Positions 33,817 to 42,728 of a stretch of 64,000 bases of DNA are shown piece after piece. The notes under the pieces are model-generated. The model saw only the letters and a program-made list of their open reading frames with translations. It had not been told where the DNA came from and did no database searches. Numbering within the stretch: position 1 is the stretch's first letter; every line of letters begins with the position of its first letter. This DNA comes from Porphyromonadaceae bacterium UBA7572 (GTDB taxonomy: Bacteria > Bacteroidota > Bacteroidia > Bacteroidales > Muribaculaceae): the NCBI GenBank assembly GCA_002476625.1, contig DLLC01000064.1:15022-79021 (forward strand). Reading direction: 5' to 3'. The position numbers and the translations under genes are program-made.

Positions 33817-36420
33817 TCAAATTTCTTTACTACGCCGCCGGCCGTTCAAGAACTCCCGATAAAAATATTGGCAGTTAGCCTCTTTGTTGTCACACCCCCA
33901 CACCCGATACGGGCGTTTGTTCTTAGCCACACCACTATACTTCACCACTCGGTGCCCTACACCACACAGCGGACAGGGATCGGTGTTCAATTCCACGGAG
34001 GAGTCAATTTCTGTAATAAAGGGCGACGGCGTGTGGACATCATATAAGACTACAGTATGCACCTTGGCTCTGGTTAAGCCCACATAAAACACCCGTCTTT
34101 CTTCAGCATACTCATAATGCTCCTGCCGGCTCAGCACATAGTCAAGCACTGGGTCGTCAGACACCAGTGAGGGAAAACCGTAAAGTCCGCTATTGCAATT
34201 CAGTATGAACACATAATCGGCCTCCAGTCCCTTTGAGCCATGTATCGTCATGAACTTAACTCTCTTATTGGCTATCTTCAGTGTCAAAGCATCTGAATTT
34301 GGATCATGCGCCATGGTAAAACGCGGACACGCCAATGCCTTAACGTCGTAAGAATATCTTGAAATGACATAAATGGTCTTGCCCTCTGGCACACGCGACA
34401 CCATCCTCTCCACAAGCGACTGCAATTCGCCCGTATCCTTGTAACCCACGCAGCTGACTTTTGTGGCAGCCTTGCTTCCTGGCATAGGCCGCACCGACTT
34501 CTTTTTCTGCATTGGATTACGCTGGATAAACTCTGACGACTCTGTCACAAGAGGGTTGCCGAATCGATACGTGGTTTCAATCTTACATTCATCAGTGAAG
34601 CCAAAATAGCGGGGAAAGTCGGCGAACAGCGACAAGTCACTCCCGGAGAATCGGTATATCGACTGCCAGTCGTCGCCCACACAATACAATTTTGTGCGAG
34701 GAATCTCCGTCATCAATGACTTCAAGAACCTGTATCTGTCGATGGATATGTCTTGAAACTCGTCAATCAATATATAGTCATATTTATGATGCCATTTCCC
34801 CTGTTCACAGCACTTTGTGGCACGCACAATAACATCTGTAAAATCCATCTCCTCCCTTTCATTGAGAGCCTTTTGATAGCTGTTCCAAAGCGGACGCATC
34901 AAATGCTCTATCACAAACACATCTCGAGTTGAGCCCGCATTTTCAGCTTGGCGCTTCACGTCGTCTATCGACTTGTCGTTTGCCTTTACCAAATTCACAA
35001 ACGCCTGAGTCATCTGCAGCAAAGCATTCTCCACATTTTTGCTTCTGCTGATAATTTTATCGAGCAGTTCGTCTGACGACATTTCTTTAATAGCCACCCC
35101 TTCATCAGCAAGCAGCCTCCGTAGCGTCTCTCGAATTGTGCCATCATGGAAATTGGCACTGGTGGTATAGACCATCTTCGTCCCATACCGCTTGTGGAGT
35201 TCCTTTTTCCATTGGATACTTTCATGATAACGCTCATTGGCCCGGCTCCACCCATCTGCTTGCCCACTGCCAAACCACAGAGGCACACGCCCCTGCCGGT
35301 CAACAGCGAAATGCTCTAAATACAATCGCCGCACCTTGCCTTCCCTGTCCGTATAAAATATGGTGAAGTCAGGCTTATATTGGCGGTAGTTCTCCGTAAG
35401 TGTAGAATGTTCATACGGTTCTTCATACAAAAAGCTCACGCCAAGCTCAGTGAGATAGCTGCAAATCTTTTTCTCCTCCTCGCTTTTAGTGGATATGAGC
35501 CGATTATTTTTATCGGTGTATAGTGCCACAACACCAAATTTTTTCCTGTCGCGATAATAATCAAAAGAATTAGTGTATTCATGCTCACTTTTTACCATCG
35601 ACTTGTAGTCGGTAAGATAATTCAGAACTGCCGTTTTGAAGGCAATATCCTTCAATTGATTATAAAAAACTGTCATAAACAGACTTTCGTCAGCAATTGA
35701 TGGCTTCTTATTCTCTACACTCGCCACAATTGTGAGTGCCAATTTGTGAAATGTCTGGCACGACAGCCCCGTTCCCATCAACCTTGAAGTCAGCTCGTCT
35801 GAGGCTTTCCGCGTGTAGGTGATCGTCAAAATTCTGGACGGCTGTATTTTTCTTTTCTGCACAAGATACAGCAGCTTTCCCACCATGGTAGAGGTCTTGC
35901 CACTTCCTGCGCTACTGACCACCAAACAATTATCTTCTAAATCCACAATCGACTTTCTCTGCTGTAAATCGAGAGGATACTTGAACAGCGTGTTGAAAAA
36001 AGACTGATTTTCGTCTAATTCTTTTTTTTCAAAATCAGCGTTATGCAAAGTTCTGACAGCGTCAAGACTACTCAGTTTCTTGAAAAGGCACACCACTTCC
36101 TCACCCAGCCCCTCAAGAGAGTTGTTTTCGCTTAGGAAAGCCATCTCTTTTAAGAGGCTTCTGTTCTCTTCAAGAAATTTCTGCATTTCCGCATAGGTAA
36201 AAAAATGGTCGTTGTCAAGTAGGCCTTTCTCCAGGAAGGCATAGCTCCGACTATAATTTTGTAACACAGCGGCGGTAGCTTCACTAATCCTTTCTTGCAG
36301 CCGCAAATATTCGCTTTCTTCCTGCAAAGCCTTTCTCCTTCTCTCACGCACAATGAAAAACACTGATAGCGTAAAAGCAGCGAAAGCAAATATTGATATG
36401 AATACAGCTAATTCCATCAT
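33817..36420 (-). CDS. Membrane-tethered UvrD/helicase IV-like superfamily I helicase
   Basis: I take the ATG at 36420, giving 867 residues; a TTG nine codons earlier and a second ATG at 36417 are alternatives. One hydrophobic helix (about 2-24) and a basic stretch open the protein, then a helical region to about residue 145. The helicase core has Walker A SSAGSGKTST (about 170-179), Walker B YDYILIDEFQDI and a C-terminal SF1 motif HGSKGLEADYVFI. An insertion around YKPDFTIFYTDREGK with a downstream LYLEHF resembles a PD-(D/E)XK nuclease core. The tail (CPLC...WGCDNKEANC) is a zinc ribbon. The overall architecture is like helicase IV (HelD). It is 65 bp downstream of lysA. Confidence 0.85.
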   Translation of the reverse strand: MMELAVFISIFAFAAFTLSVFFIVRERRRKALQEESEYLRLQERISEATAAVLQNYSRSYAFLEKGLLDNDHFFTYAEMQKFLEENRSLLKEMAFLSENNSLEGLGEEVVCLFKKLSSLDAVRTLHNADFEKKELDENQSFFNTLFKYPLDLQQRKSIVDLEDNCLVVSSAGSGKTSTMVGKLLYLVQKRKIQPSRILTITYTRKASDELTSRLMGTGLSCQTFHKLALTIVASVENKKPSIADESLFMTVFYNQLKDIAFKTAVLNYLTDYKSMVKSEHEYTNSFDYYRDRKKFGVVALYTDKNNRLISTKSEEEKKICSYLTELGVSFLYEEPYEHSTLTENYRQYKPDFTIFYTDREGKVRRLYLEHFAVDRQGRVPLWFGSGQADGWSRANERYHESIQWKKELHKRYGTKMVYTTSANFHDGTIRETLRRLLADEGVAIKEMSSDELLDKIISRSKNVENALLQMTQAFVNLVKANDKSIDDVKRQAENAGSTRDVFVIEHLMRPLWNSYQKALNEREEMDFTDVIVRATKCCEQGKWHHKYDYILIDEFQDISIDRYRFLKSLMTEIPRTKLYCVGDDWQSIYRFSGSDLSLFADFPRYFGFTDECKIETTYRFGNPLVTESSEFIQRNPMQKKKSVRPMPGSKAATKVSCVGYKDTGELQSLVERMVSRVPEGKTIYVISRYSYDVKALACPRFTMAHDPNSDALTLKIANKRVKFMTIHGSKGLEADYVFILNCNSGLYGFPSLVSDDPVLDYVLSRQEHYEYAEERRVFYVGLTRAKVHTVVLYDVHTPSPFITEIDSSVELNTDPCPLCGVGHRVVKYSGVAKNKRPYRVWGCDNKEANCQYFYREFLNGRRRSKEI

Positions 36421-36485
36421 TCTATATATGCAGATGGGCACAAGCAATTAATCAAATAAGAATAAGGAAAGGCAAGTGGGTGGCA

Positions 36486-37634
36486 TTAGCGGCGGTAGTA
36501 GCTCTTGGGGAGGGGGCGCATATTGTAGCGTGAGGCCATGGTCTCGCCATAGGCTCCTGCCGAACGGATGGCGAAGATGTCGCCACGCTTCGACACGGGC
36601 AGCTTCTCGTCGCGGGCGAACACATCGCTCGACTCACAGATGGGGCCTACCACGTCGTAAACGTCGCTGGCAGTGTCGCTCGACGATATGTTCTGAATCA
36701 CATGGTGCGCCTCGTAGAGCGCAGGGCGAATCAAGTCGGTCATACCGGCATCGAGTATCACGAATTTCTTGTTGCGGTTTTCTTTCACAAACACCACACG
36801 GGCTATCAGTGAGCCACATTGCGCCACTATCGACCGGCCCAGTTCAAAGTGCAGCTCCTGCCCTTTGCGGAGTTTCAAACGGCGCTTAAAGGTATCGAAA
36901 AAGTGCTCAAAGTCAGGGATGGCGTTCACATCGGGCTTCTGGTAGTCGATGCCCAGGCCTCCACCCACATTAATCATCTCAAAATGTATGTCGTGTCGGT
37001 CGAAATAGTCGAGCAAGCCATTCACACTGTCGCAAAGCATACGGTAGGGCTTCATGTCGGTAATCTGCGACCCCACATGGAAGTGAAGTCCACGCAGGTG
37101 TATGTTAGGCAGCGACTGCGCCTTGCTCACAGCAGTGGAAAGCATCTCTATGTTGATGCCAAACTTATCTTCCGCAGTGCCAGTGGTGATGTAGCGGTGG
37201 GTGTGGGCATCAATATCAGGGTTCACACGAATGGATATGTTGGCCACTTTACCTTTTTTGCCAGCCAGCTCGTTGATCACCTCGAGTTCTGGCACCGACT
37301 CCACATTAAAGCTGTAAATGTCGTTGTCAAGTCCAAGGTTGATTTCTGGGTCGGTTTTTCCCACGCCCGAATACACCATGGCATCGGCGCTGAAGCCTGC
37401 AGCGAGGGCGGCCTGAATTTCACCACCACTCACGAGGTCCACGCCAAATCCTTTTTTGGCTATTTCCTCCAAAATAGTTTTGTTGCCATTCGCCTTCACG
37501 GCATAGTGCACCTTAAACGGGAAGCCCTTAATCTGACGGCTGATTTCATCGAGCGTCTTGTTGAGCAAATTCAAATCGTAGTAATAAAACGGAGTGGGCG
37601 TGTCCTGAAATTTCTGTAATGGAAAACGATACAT
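36486..37634 (-). CDS. lysA: Diaminopimelate decarboxylase
   Basis: LysA converts meso-diaminopimelate to lysine, the last lysine-pathway step. The 382-residue protein is a fold-III PLP enzyme: the PLP lysine is in VHYAVKANGN near residue 50, a phosphate-binding glycine run is GGGLGID, and the substrate motif CESSDVFARDE contains the active-site Cys contributed across the dimer. The length is slightly short but within range. It is 145 bp downstream of hisIE, separated by a heptamer repeat tract, so it may or may not share the his transcript. Confidence 0.95.
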   Translation of the reverse strand: MYRFPLQKFQDTPTPFYYYDLNLLNKTLDEISRQIKGFPFKVHYAVKANGNKTILEEIAKKGFGVDLVSGGEIQAALAAGFSADAMVYSGVGKTDPEINLGLDNDIYSFNVESVPELEVINELAGKKGKVANISIRVNPDIDAHTHRYITTGTAEDKFGINIEMLSTAVSKAQSLPNIHLRGLHFHVGSQITDMKPYRMLCDSVNGLLDYFDRHDIHFEMINVGGGLGIDYQKPDVNAIPDFEHFFDTFKRRLKLRKGQELHFELGRSIVAQCGSLIARVVFVKENRNKKFVILDAGMTDLIRPALYEAHHVIQNISSSDTASDVYDVVGPICESSDVFARDEKLPVSKRGDIFAIRSAGAYGETMASRYNMRPLPKSYYRR

Positions 37635-37740
37635 ATCTAATCTTCTTATTTACGACTTATAACAACTAAATTACGAATTATAATATCAAAATTATTGGGC
37701 GGACGCGCGACATATTGCGTTCCTAATACGATGCTCCCTC

Positions 37741-37780
37741 TAACTTCTAATCTCTAATTTCTAATCTCTATCCTCTAATC
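37741..37780. repeat. Heptamer tandem repeat (TAAYYTC)n between hisIE and lysA
   Basis: Five full units and a partial sixth follow each other without a gap: TAACTTC, TAATCTC, TAATTTC, TAATCTC, TATCCTC, TAATC. The tract touches the hisIE stop codon. A sister tract is found at 41768-41799. I see no coding sense; a role in mRNA stability, or simple slippage-born sequence, are both possible. Confidence 0.85.
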
Positions 37781-38402
37781 ACATGTGCTTATTATACTGC
37801 GCCTTGGTTTTGCCATGACGGCTTTCAAGGTCGGCCACCACATCCTCTATCCGTAGCCCTTGCGACGAGAGAAGCACCACAAGGTGATAGAGCATGTCGC
37901 TCGCCTCGTATATTAAGCGGCCAGGGGTGCCGTTGGCGGCTTCAAGGGCTGTTTCAAGCGCCTCCTCCCCCACTTTCTGCGCCATGCGGTTCACACCTGC
38001 CTTAAAAAGCGAGGTAGTGTAGCTACCCTCCGGCATCTGCTCACGTCGGCGGTCGATAAAGTCCTGCAGATAGCTCAGGAATCCTATGCCATAGCTGTTG
38101 TCGTCGTTGAAGCAAGTGGCTGTGCCAGTATGGCACACTGGGCCATTTGGCACTGCATGCACCAGCACGGTGTCGCTGTCGCAGTCCACTTCCATGCTCA
38201 CCAAGTCGAGGACGTGCCCACTTTCCTCACCCTTGGTCCAGAGCTTGCCACGTGTGCGGCTCCAGAAAGTCACTTTTTTCGTTTCAAGCGTCTTGTCGAG
38301 GGCCTCTTGATTCATAAAGCCCACCATCAGCACATTCTTAGTGTGTGCGTCCTGCACCACCGCTGGTATCAATCCACCCAGCTTGTCAAAATCAATATTC
38401 AT
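37779..38402 (-). CDS. hisIE: Bifunctional phosphoribosyl-AMP cyclohydrolase / phosphoribosyl-ATP pyrophosphatase
   Basis: HisIE carries out histidine steps two and three. The 207-residue protein has both domains. In HisI (about 1-110) VDCDSDTVLVHA supplies the metal-binding Asp/Cys cluster and PVCHTGTATCF a second metal cysteine. HisE (about 115-207) is an all-helical pyrophosphatase with KVGEEALETALEA as its Mg-binding Glu helix. It lies 10 bp after hisF in the operon hisH-hisA-hisF-hisIE. Confidence 0.96.
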   Translation of the reverse strand: MNIDFDKLGGLIPAVVQDAHTKNVLMVGFMNQEALDKTLETKKVTFWSRTRGKLWTKGEESGHVLDLVSMEVDCDSDTVLVHAVPNGPVCHTGTATCFNDDNSYGIGFLSYLQDFIDRRREQMPEGSYTTSLFKAGVNRMAQKVGEEALETALEAANGTPGRLIYEASDMLYHLVVLLSSQGLRIEDVVADLESRHGKTKAQYNKHM

Positions 38403-38412
38403 TCAGAGTCCT

Positions 38413-39174
38413 TTATATTGTTCGTACGTTAATACTCTCATTCTTCAAATACTGCTTAAGCTCGCTTATGCCAATCTCTCCGAAATGGAAAACGCTCGCC
38501 GCCAGAGCCGCGTCGCACTTCCCGATTTCAAAAGCGTCCTTAAAATGGCTCATGGCACCGCAGCCACCTGAGGCAATCACTGGAATGCTCAGCGCCTCGT
38601 GCAGCTGAAGCAGCGCCTCGTTGGCGAAGCCCTGCTTCACGCCGTCGTGGTTCATGCTGGTGAACAGAATTTCACCCGCGCCACGCTCCTGCGCCTCGTG
38701 AGCCCACTCCACCAGATAGCGCTTGGTGGGCTCATGGCCACCTTTCACATAGCACACCCATTCGCCATTGGCCTCCTGGCGCGCATCAATCGCCACCACG
38801 CACACCTGACTTCCATACGCTGCCGATATTTCTGAAATCAACTCTGGGCGGCGCAAAGCCGATGAATTCACAGAAATCTTGTCGGCTCCCGCCGCAAGCA
38901 AGCGAGCCACATCATCAACCGATCCGATGCCACCGCCCACCGTGAATGGAATGTTCACACGGGCTGCCACACGGCGCACAAGGTCGATAAACGTCTCCCT
39001 GCCCTCATACGAAGCCGTGATGTCGAGATACACCAGCTCATCGGCTCCCTCTTCACTGTATCGCTTTCCCAACTCCACAGGGTCGCCGGCATCACGGAAG
39101 TTCACAAAGTTCACACCCTTCACGGTGGTACCGTCTTTCACGTCGAGGCATGGGATTATACGCTTTGCTAACAT
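38413..39174 (-). CDS. hisF: Imidazole glycerol phosphate synthase, cyclase subunit HisF
   Basis: HisF is a TIM barrel that uses ammonia from HisH to form imidazole glycerol phosphate and AICAR. In the 253-residue protein the two catalytic aspartates are visible: one in the opening IPCLDVKDG (Asp11) and one in VVAIDAR (about Asp130). Phosphate-binding GGG loops (TVGGGIG and ASGGCGAM) are in place. Its start overlaps the hisA end by 7 bp, implying coupled translation. Confidence 0.97.
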   Translation of the reverse strand: MLAKRIIPCLDVKDGTTVKGVNFVNFRDAGDPVELGKRYSEEGADELVYLDITASYEGRETFIDLVRRVAARVNIPFTVGGGIGSVDDVARLLAAGADKISVNSSALRRPELISEISAAYGSQVCVVAIDARQEANGEWVCYVKGGHEPTKRYLVEWAHEAQERGAGEILFTSMNHDGVKQGFANEALLQLHEALSIPVIASGGCGAMSHFKDAFEIGKCDAALAASVFHFGEIGISELKQYLKNESINVRTI

Positions 39175-39902
39175 TGCTTGCTAAGATTATATTTTTCAAG
39201 CGCCTGCATGGTGATGCGGCCCTCATAGATGGCCTTACCCACGATCACTGCTGGCACTCCCAATTCATTCAAACTCTCCACATCGGCCATTCCGCTCACG
39301 CCACCGCTGGCTATGAGCCTCACCTCTGGCAACTCAGCTAAGATTTGCCTATATAGCGCAAGCGACGGCCCTTGCAGCATACCGTCGCAATCGATGTCGG
39401 TGCTGATCACCTGCGTCACGCCTCTCTGCATATATTGCCGTATGAAGGGCACTATCTGCTCATCGCTGTCGGAAAGCCAGCCGTTGGTGGAGATTTTGCC
39501 GCCGCGGGCATCGGCGCCAAGTATCACCGCATCGCTGCCATATTTCTTCAGCCAGCCCACAAACATATCATGGTCGGTGACGGCAACACTGCCCCCGGTC
39601 ACCTTCTCCGCGCCGCTCTCAAAAGCTATGCGCACGTCATCGTCAGTCTTCAAGCCTCCGCCGAAGTCGATATGCAGCCCTGTGTGGCCCGCCACGGCCT
39701 CGAGTGTGCGATAATTCACAATATGCTTGCTCTTTGCGCCATCAAGGTCCACAAGGTGAAGCTGTGTGCAGCCGGCGTCCTCAAAAGCGCGAGCCACATC
39801 AAGCGCACTTTCGTCATATACCTTCTGCGTGCCGTAGTCGCCTTTCGACAGGCGCACGCACTTGCCCCCTATTATGTCGATAGCTGGAATAATGTCGATC
39901 AT
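39168..39902 (-). CDS. hisA: ProFAR isomerase HisA
   Basis: HisA catalyses the Amadori rearrangement of ProFAR to PRFAR. The 244-residue TIM barrel opens with [14 protein letters not shown] (catalytic Asp8), and the second catalytic Asp is in STDIDCDGM. It is homologous to HisF, as the phosphate loops DFGGGLK and ASGGVSG show. It overlaps hisH by 4 bp (ATGA) and hisF by 7 bp. Confidence 0.97.
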   Translation of the reverse strand: MIDIIPAIDIIGGKCVRLSKGDYGTQKVYDESALDVARAFEDAGCTQLHLVDLDGAKSKHIVNYRTLEAVAGHTGLHIDFGGGLKTDDDVRIAFESGAEKVTGGSVAVTDHDMFVGWLKKYGSDAVILGADARGGKISTNGWLSDSDEQIVPFIRQYMQRGVTQVISTDIDCDGMLQGPSLALYRQILAELPEVRLIASGGVSGMADVESLNELGVPAVIVGKAIYEGRITMQALEKYNLSKQC

Positions 39903-40495
39903 AGTGCCAAGAATTGCTTTAAGATGGTTTCTCCCACGTCACCGCTTTTCTCGGGGTGAAACTGGGTGGCGTAGAAATTGTGGTGGTGGAGTGCCGCACT
40001 GAAGGGCGTAATATAGTCGGTGACGGCAACCGTGTCGGCGCACACTGGCGCATAATAGCTGTGCACATAGTACACATACGCATCATTCAGCCTCTCAGCT
40101 ATCAAGGGATTGGGTTGCGCCACTCGCAGCGTGTTCCACCCCATGTGCGGAATCTTCATGTCTTGACACACGGCATTGGAGAAGCGACGCACTTCCGTGC
40201 TGAAGACGCCCATGCACGGTGTATTTCCTTCCTCACTACTGCGGCATAGCAGCTGCATGCCTATGCAGATGCCCAGCACTGGCTGGGTGAGGCTTTTTAT
40301 CACCTCGTCGATCCTGTGCTCACGCAGATATGCCATAGCCGTGGAGGCCTCCCCCACACCGGGGAAAACCACCTTTTCGGCACGGCGCAAGGCCTCGGCA
40401 TCATCGGTGATTACAGCCTCCACGCCTATGCGCCTGAGGGCACACTGCACCGAAAACACGTTGCCGGCATTATATTTCACAATCGCAACACTCAT
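39899..40495 (-). CDS. hisH: Imidazole glycerol phosphate synthase, glutaminase subunit HisH
   Basis: HisH hydrolyses glutamine and channels ammonia into HisF. I start it at the ATG that gives 198 residues beginning MSVAIVKYNAG, the normal HisH opening; a longer upstream frame adds a Cys-rich extension that does not fit the family. The catalytic triad is Cys77 in LGICIGMQ, His180 and Glu182 in TQFHPEKSG. It is the first gene of the local his operon; hisG, D, C and B are not in the window. Confidence 0.96.
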   Translation of the reverse strand: MSVAIVKYNAGNVFSVQCALRRIGVEAVITDDAEALRRAEKVVFPGVGEASTAMAYLREHRIDEVIKSLTQPVLGICIGMQLLCRSSEEGNTPCMGVFSTEVRRFSNAVCQDMKIPHMGWNTLRVAQPNPLIAERLNDAYVYYVHSYYAPVCADTVAVTDYITPFSAALHHHNFYATQFHPEKSGDVGETILKQFLAL

Positions 40496-40580
40496 GTCTG
40501 TTACAAATATATGGCAAAATATGCCGCAAGCGCAAGCACTTCGCACAATTTGCCACAGAAAACTATCAGTTCATAATTTG

Positions 40581-40588
40581 CAAAGTTA
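40581..40588 (-). promoter_or_regulatory. Likely -7 element for the his operon
   Basis: The minus strand reads TAACTTTG, 86 bp before the hisH start. A good -33 TTTG at canonical distance is missing. The thiL terminator hairpins lie just upstream. Confidence 0.5.
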
Positions 40589-40594
40589 CGAGTT

Positions 40595-40688
40595 TTCCGC
40601 CAAACCGCCAACTATAATACACTTTTACCCGTTGGCGGAATTAATTTAGTGCATACTTAATTCTGCCGATGGGTAAGCAGAAATGCAC
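40595..40688 (-). terminator. Paired hairpins after thiL
   Basis: Two stems follow the thiL stop on the minus strand. The first, at 40688-40649, pairs GTGCAT with ATGCAC and TTCTGC with GCAGAA. The second, at 40640-40595, pairs TTCCGCCAA with TTGGCGGAA; CCGCCAAC (40605-40612) is a competing partner for the same arm. Ending thiL transcription is the simplest role, although no long U tail is present. Confidence 0.5.
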
Positions 40689-40710
40689 TTATAATAATTA
40701 ATGTGTGGTT

Positions 40711-41760
40711 TTATTCTGCGGAATCATCGGTGAAGGCGTTCCAGCCCTGGGCACGGATAGCGATTTCTGCATCGTCGCGTGTAACCATGTAGGCGCCAAG
40801 CTCTGGCTTAGTGATGCGGCCTATCAGTTTGGCTGTCTTCATCTTCTGCACCTTCTCGTGATCGGTAAGCGGCACGGTAAAGAGCAGTTCATAATCCTCA
40901 CCGCCATTCATAGCGGCAGTCACAAGATTCATGTTCAGTTCCTCAGCCATCACCGCCGTCTGGTAGTCGATAGGTATGCGGTCCTCATAAATTCGGCATC
41001 CCACACTGCTGTCGTTACAGATGTGCAGCAACTCACTCGACAAGCCATCGCTCACATCCATCATGGCTGTGGGGCGAATGCCCAACTCATCCAACTCGGC
41101 AATCACGTCACGCCGAGCCTCAGGCTTGAGCTGGCGTTCGAGTATGTATTCACGTCCAGAGAAATCGGGCTGGAAATCTTTCTGCCCCGCACCAGCCTCA
41201 CGCTCACGCTCCAGAAGCTGCAAGCCCATGTAAGCGGCGCCAAGGTCGCCACTCACACACACAAGGTCGGTGTCTTTTGCGCCACTGCGATACACTATCT
41301 TGCCTTCCTCAGCCTCACCAATACAAGTGATGGAAATAATAAGCCCCGTCACCGAGGCAGAAGTATCGCCCCCCACAAGGTCCACGCCATATTGCTCGCA
41401 TGCCAGGCGAATGCCCGCATACAGCTCGCTGATATGCTCTATCGTGAACCGCTTCGAAATCCCCAGCGACACGGTGATTTGCTTAGGCTGGCCATTCATG
41501 GCGTACACATCGCTGAAATTCACCACTGCGGCCTTGTAGCCAAGATGGCGAAGCGGTGTGTAAGTGAGGTCGAAATGTATGCCCTCAAGCAGCACATCGG
41601 TGGTGACAAGTGTACGCAAATTAGCGTTGGAGCTGTAATTCAGCACAGCGCAGTCATCGCCCACACCCTTCTGTGTGCTGCTGTTCTTTATCTGAAAATC
41701 CTTGGTGAGCCGCTCTATCAGCCCAAACTCACCAAGAGTTGAAATTTCTGTTTCACTCAT
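40711..41760 (-). CDS. thiL: Thiamine-monophosphate kinase
   Basis: ThiL phosphorylates thiamine monophosphate to the active cofactor thiamine pyrophosphate. The 349-residue protein has the PurM/ThiL fold: the N-terminal GVGDDCAVLNY holds the Mg/ATP aspartates, DVLLEGIHFDLTY carries the substrate motif, FSDVYAMNG follows, and MMDVSDGLSSEL is the second metal site. The gene has no TPP riboswitch, unlike the uptake operon in this window. It sits in the Bacteroidales-typical order sppA-lpxK-PNP-thiL. Confidence 0.95.
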   Translation of the reverse strand: MSETEISTLGEFGLIERLTKDFQIKNSSTQKGVGDDCAVLNYSSNANLRTLVTTDVLLEGIHFDLTYTPLRHLGYKAAVVNFSDVYAMNGQPKQITVSLGISKRFTIEHISELYAGIRLACEQYGVDLVGGDTSASVTGLIISITCIGEAEEGKIVYRSGAKDTDLVCVSGDLGAAYMGLQLLEREREAGAGQKDFQPDFSGREYILERQLKPEARRDVIAELDELGIRPTAMMDVSDGLSSELLHICNDSSVGCRIYEDRIPIDYQTAVMAEELNMNLVTAAMNGGEDYELLFTVPLTDHEKVQKMKTAKLIGRITKPELGAYMVTRDDAEIAIRAQGWNAFTDDSAE

Positions 41761-41767
41761 TCTCTTC

Positions 41768-41799
41768 TAATTTCTAACTTCTAATTTCTAACTTCTAAC
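41768..41799. repeat. Heptamer tandem repeat (TAAYTTC)n between PNP gene and thiL
   Basis: Four full units, TAATTTC, TAACTTC, TAATTTC and TAACTTC, plus a partial TAACC fill most of the 42-bp gap between the PNP stop and the thiL start. They have the same unit length, phase pattern and strand as the tract at 37741-37780. Confidence 0.85.
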
Positions 41800-41802
41800 C
41801 AA

Positions 41803-42645
41803 TCACAATTCCTGGAACTGATTGATGATTTCCTCCATCACCATCGACATCACAGGCTCAGCCTTGGCGGCGGCTTCCTGCACCTCCTCATGGCTCACTT
41901 TCACCACCTCTATGCCTTCGCCGCCAAGGTCGGTGATAACCGACATGCCGAACACCTCCATGCCCATATGGCGTGCCACAATCACTTCAGGCACAGTGCT
42001 CATGCCCACCGCGTCGCCTCCCAGCCGGGAGAAGTAACGGTATTCGGCAGGGGTTTCAAAGGTTGGGCCCTGTGTGCCCACATACACGCCTTCCACCAGC
42101 CGAATATGCTTTTCGGCAGCTATTTCCTTAGCCTTTTGTATGAGTCGGTGGCTGTATGGCTCATCCATGCTGGGGAAGCGCGGACCGAGTTCGCTGTAAT
42201 TCTTTCCACGCAGAGGATGCTCAGGGAAGAGATTGATGTGGTCGGTGATAATCATCAGGTCGCCAATGCGAAATTCTGGATGCATACCGCCAGCGGCGTT
42301 CGACACAAAAAGCGTCTTCACCCCCAGCTTGTGCATCACCCTCACGGGGAAAGTAACTTCCTTCATGCTGTAGCCCTCATAAAAGTGAAAACGGCCCTGC
42401 ATAGCCATAATGTACTTGCCTCCTAAATTTCCGAAAATCAGCCGTCCACTGTGCCCCTCCACCGTTGATACGGGGAAATGAGGAATCTCGGCATACGGAA
42501 TTGCTGCCTTCACAGCTATATGCTCCACAAGCTCACCAAGCCCTGTGCCAAGAATGATGGCGGTTTTAGGCATTTCGCCCACTTTATTCTTAATATAAGT
42601 AGAGGTTTCGCTAATGAGCTCCAACCAGTTTTTTTCTTGTTCCAT
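41803..42645 (-). CDS. Purine-nucleoside phosphorylase (PNP family 1)
   Basis: This trimeric-type PNP splits purine nucleosides with phosphate into base and ribose-1-phosphate. From the ATG at 42645 it has 280 residues; another in-frame ATG four codons earlier (42657) cannot be excluded. Visible motifs are ILGTGLGELVEH (phosphate loop), VSNAAGGMHPEFRIGDLM (the family signature, with the purine-site region), and GGDAVGMSTVPEV with the substrate Met. It resembles PunA/DeoD type I enzymes. It is downstream of lpxK in the same minus-strand cluster. Confidence 0.92.
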   Translation of the reverse strand: MEQEKNWLELISETSTYIKNKVGEMPKTAIILGTGLGELVEHIAVKAAIPYAEIPHFPVSTVEGHSGRLIFGNLGGKYIMAMQGRFHFYEGYSMKEVTFPVRVMHKLGVKTLFVSNAAGGMHPEFRIGDLMIITDHINLFPEHPLRGKNYSELGPRFPSMDEPYSHRLIQKAKEIAAEKHIRLVEGVYVGTQGPTFETPAEYRYFSRLGGDAVGMSTVPEVIVARHMGMEVFGMSVITDLGGEGIEVVKVSHEEVQEAAAKAEPVMSMVMEEIINQFQEL

Positions 42646-42728
42646 AGATAGTATCATTTTTAAAAAGTTGCTTAAAGAAAAATGTGAATATTTTTATTTC
42701 ATGCACCTTGCCATCAGGCTTGATCCGC

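Noticed and set aside
36421..36447. TTG start for the helicase at 36447
   Set aside because: The upstream nine codons include an otherwise rare start, while two ATGs (36420 and 36417) directly precede the membrane helix.
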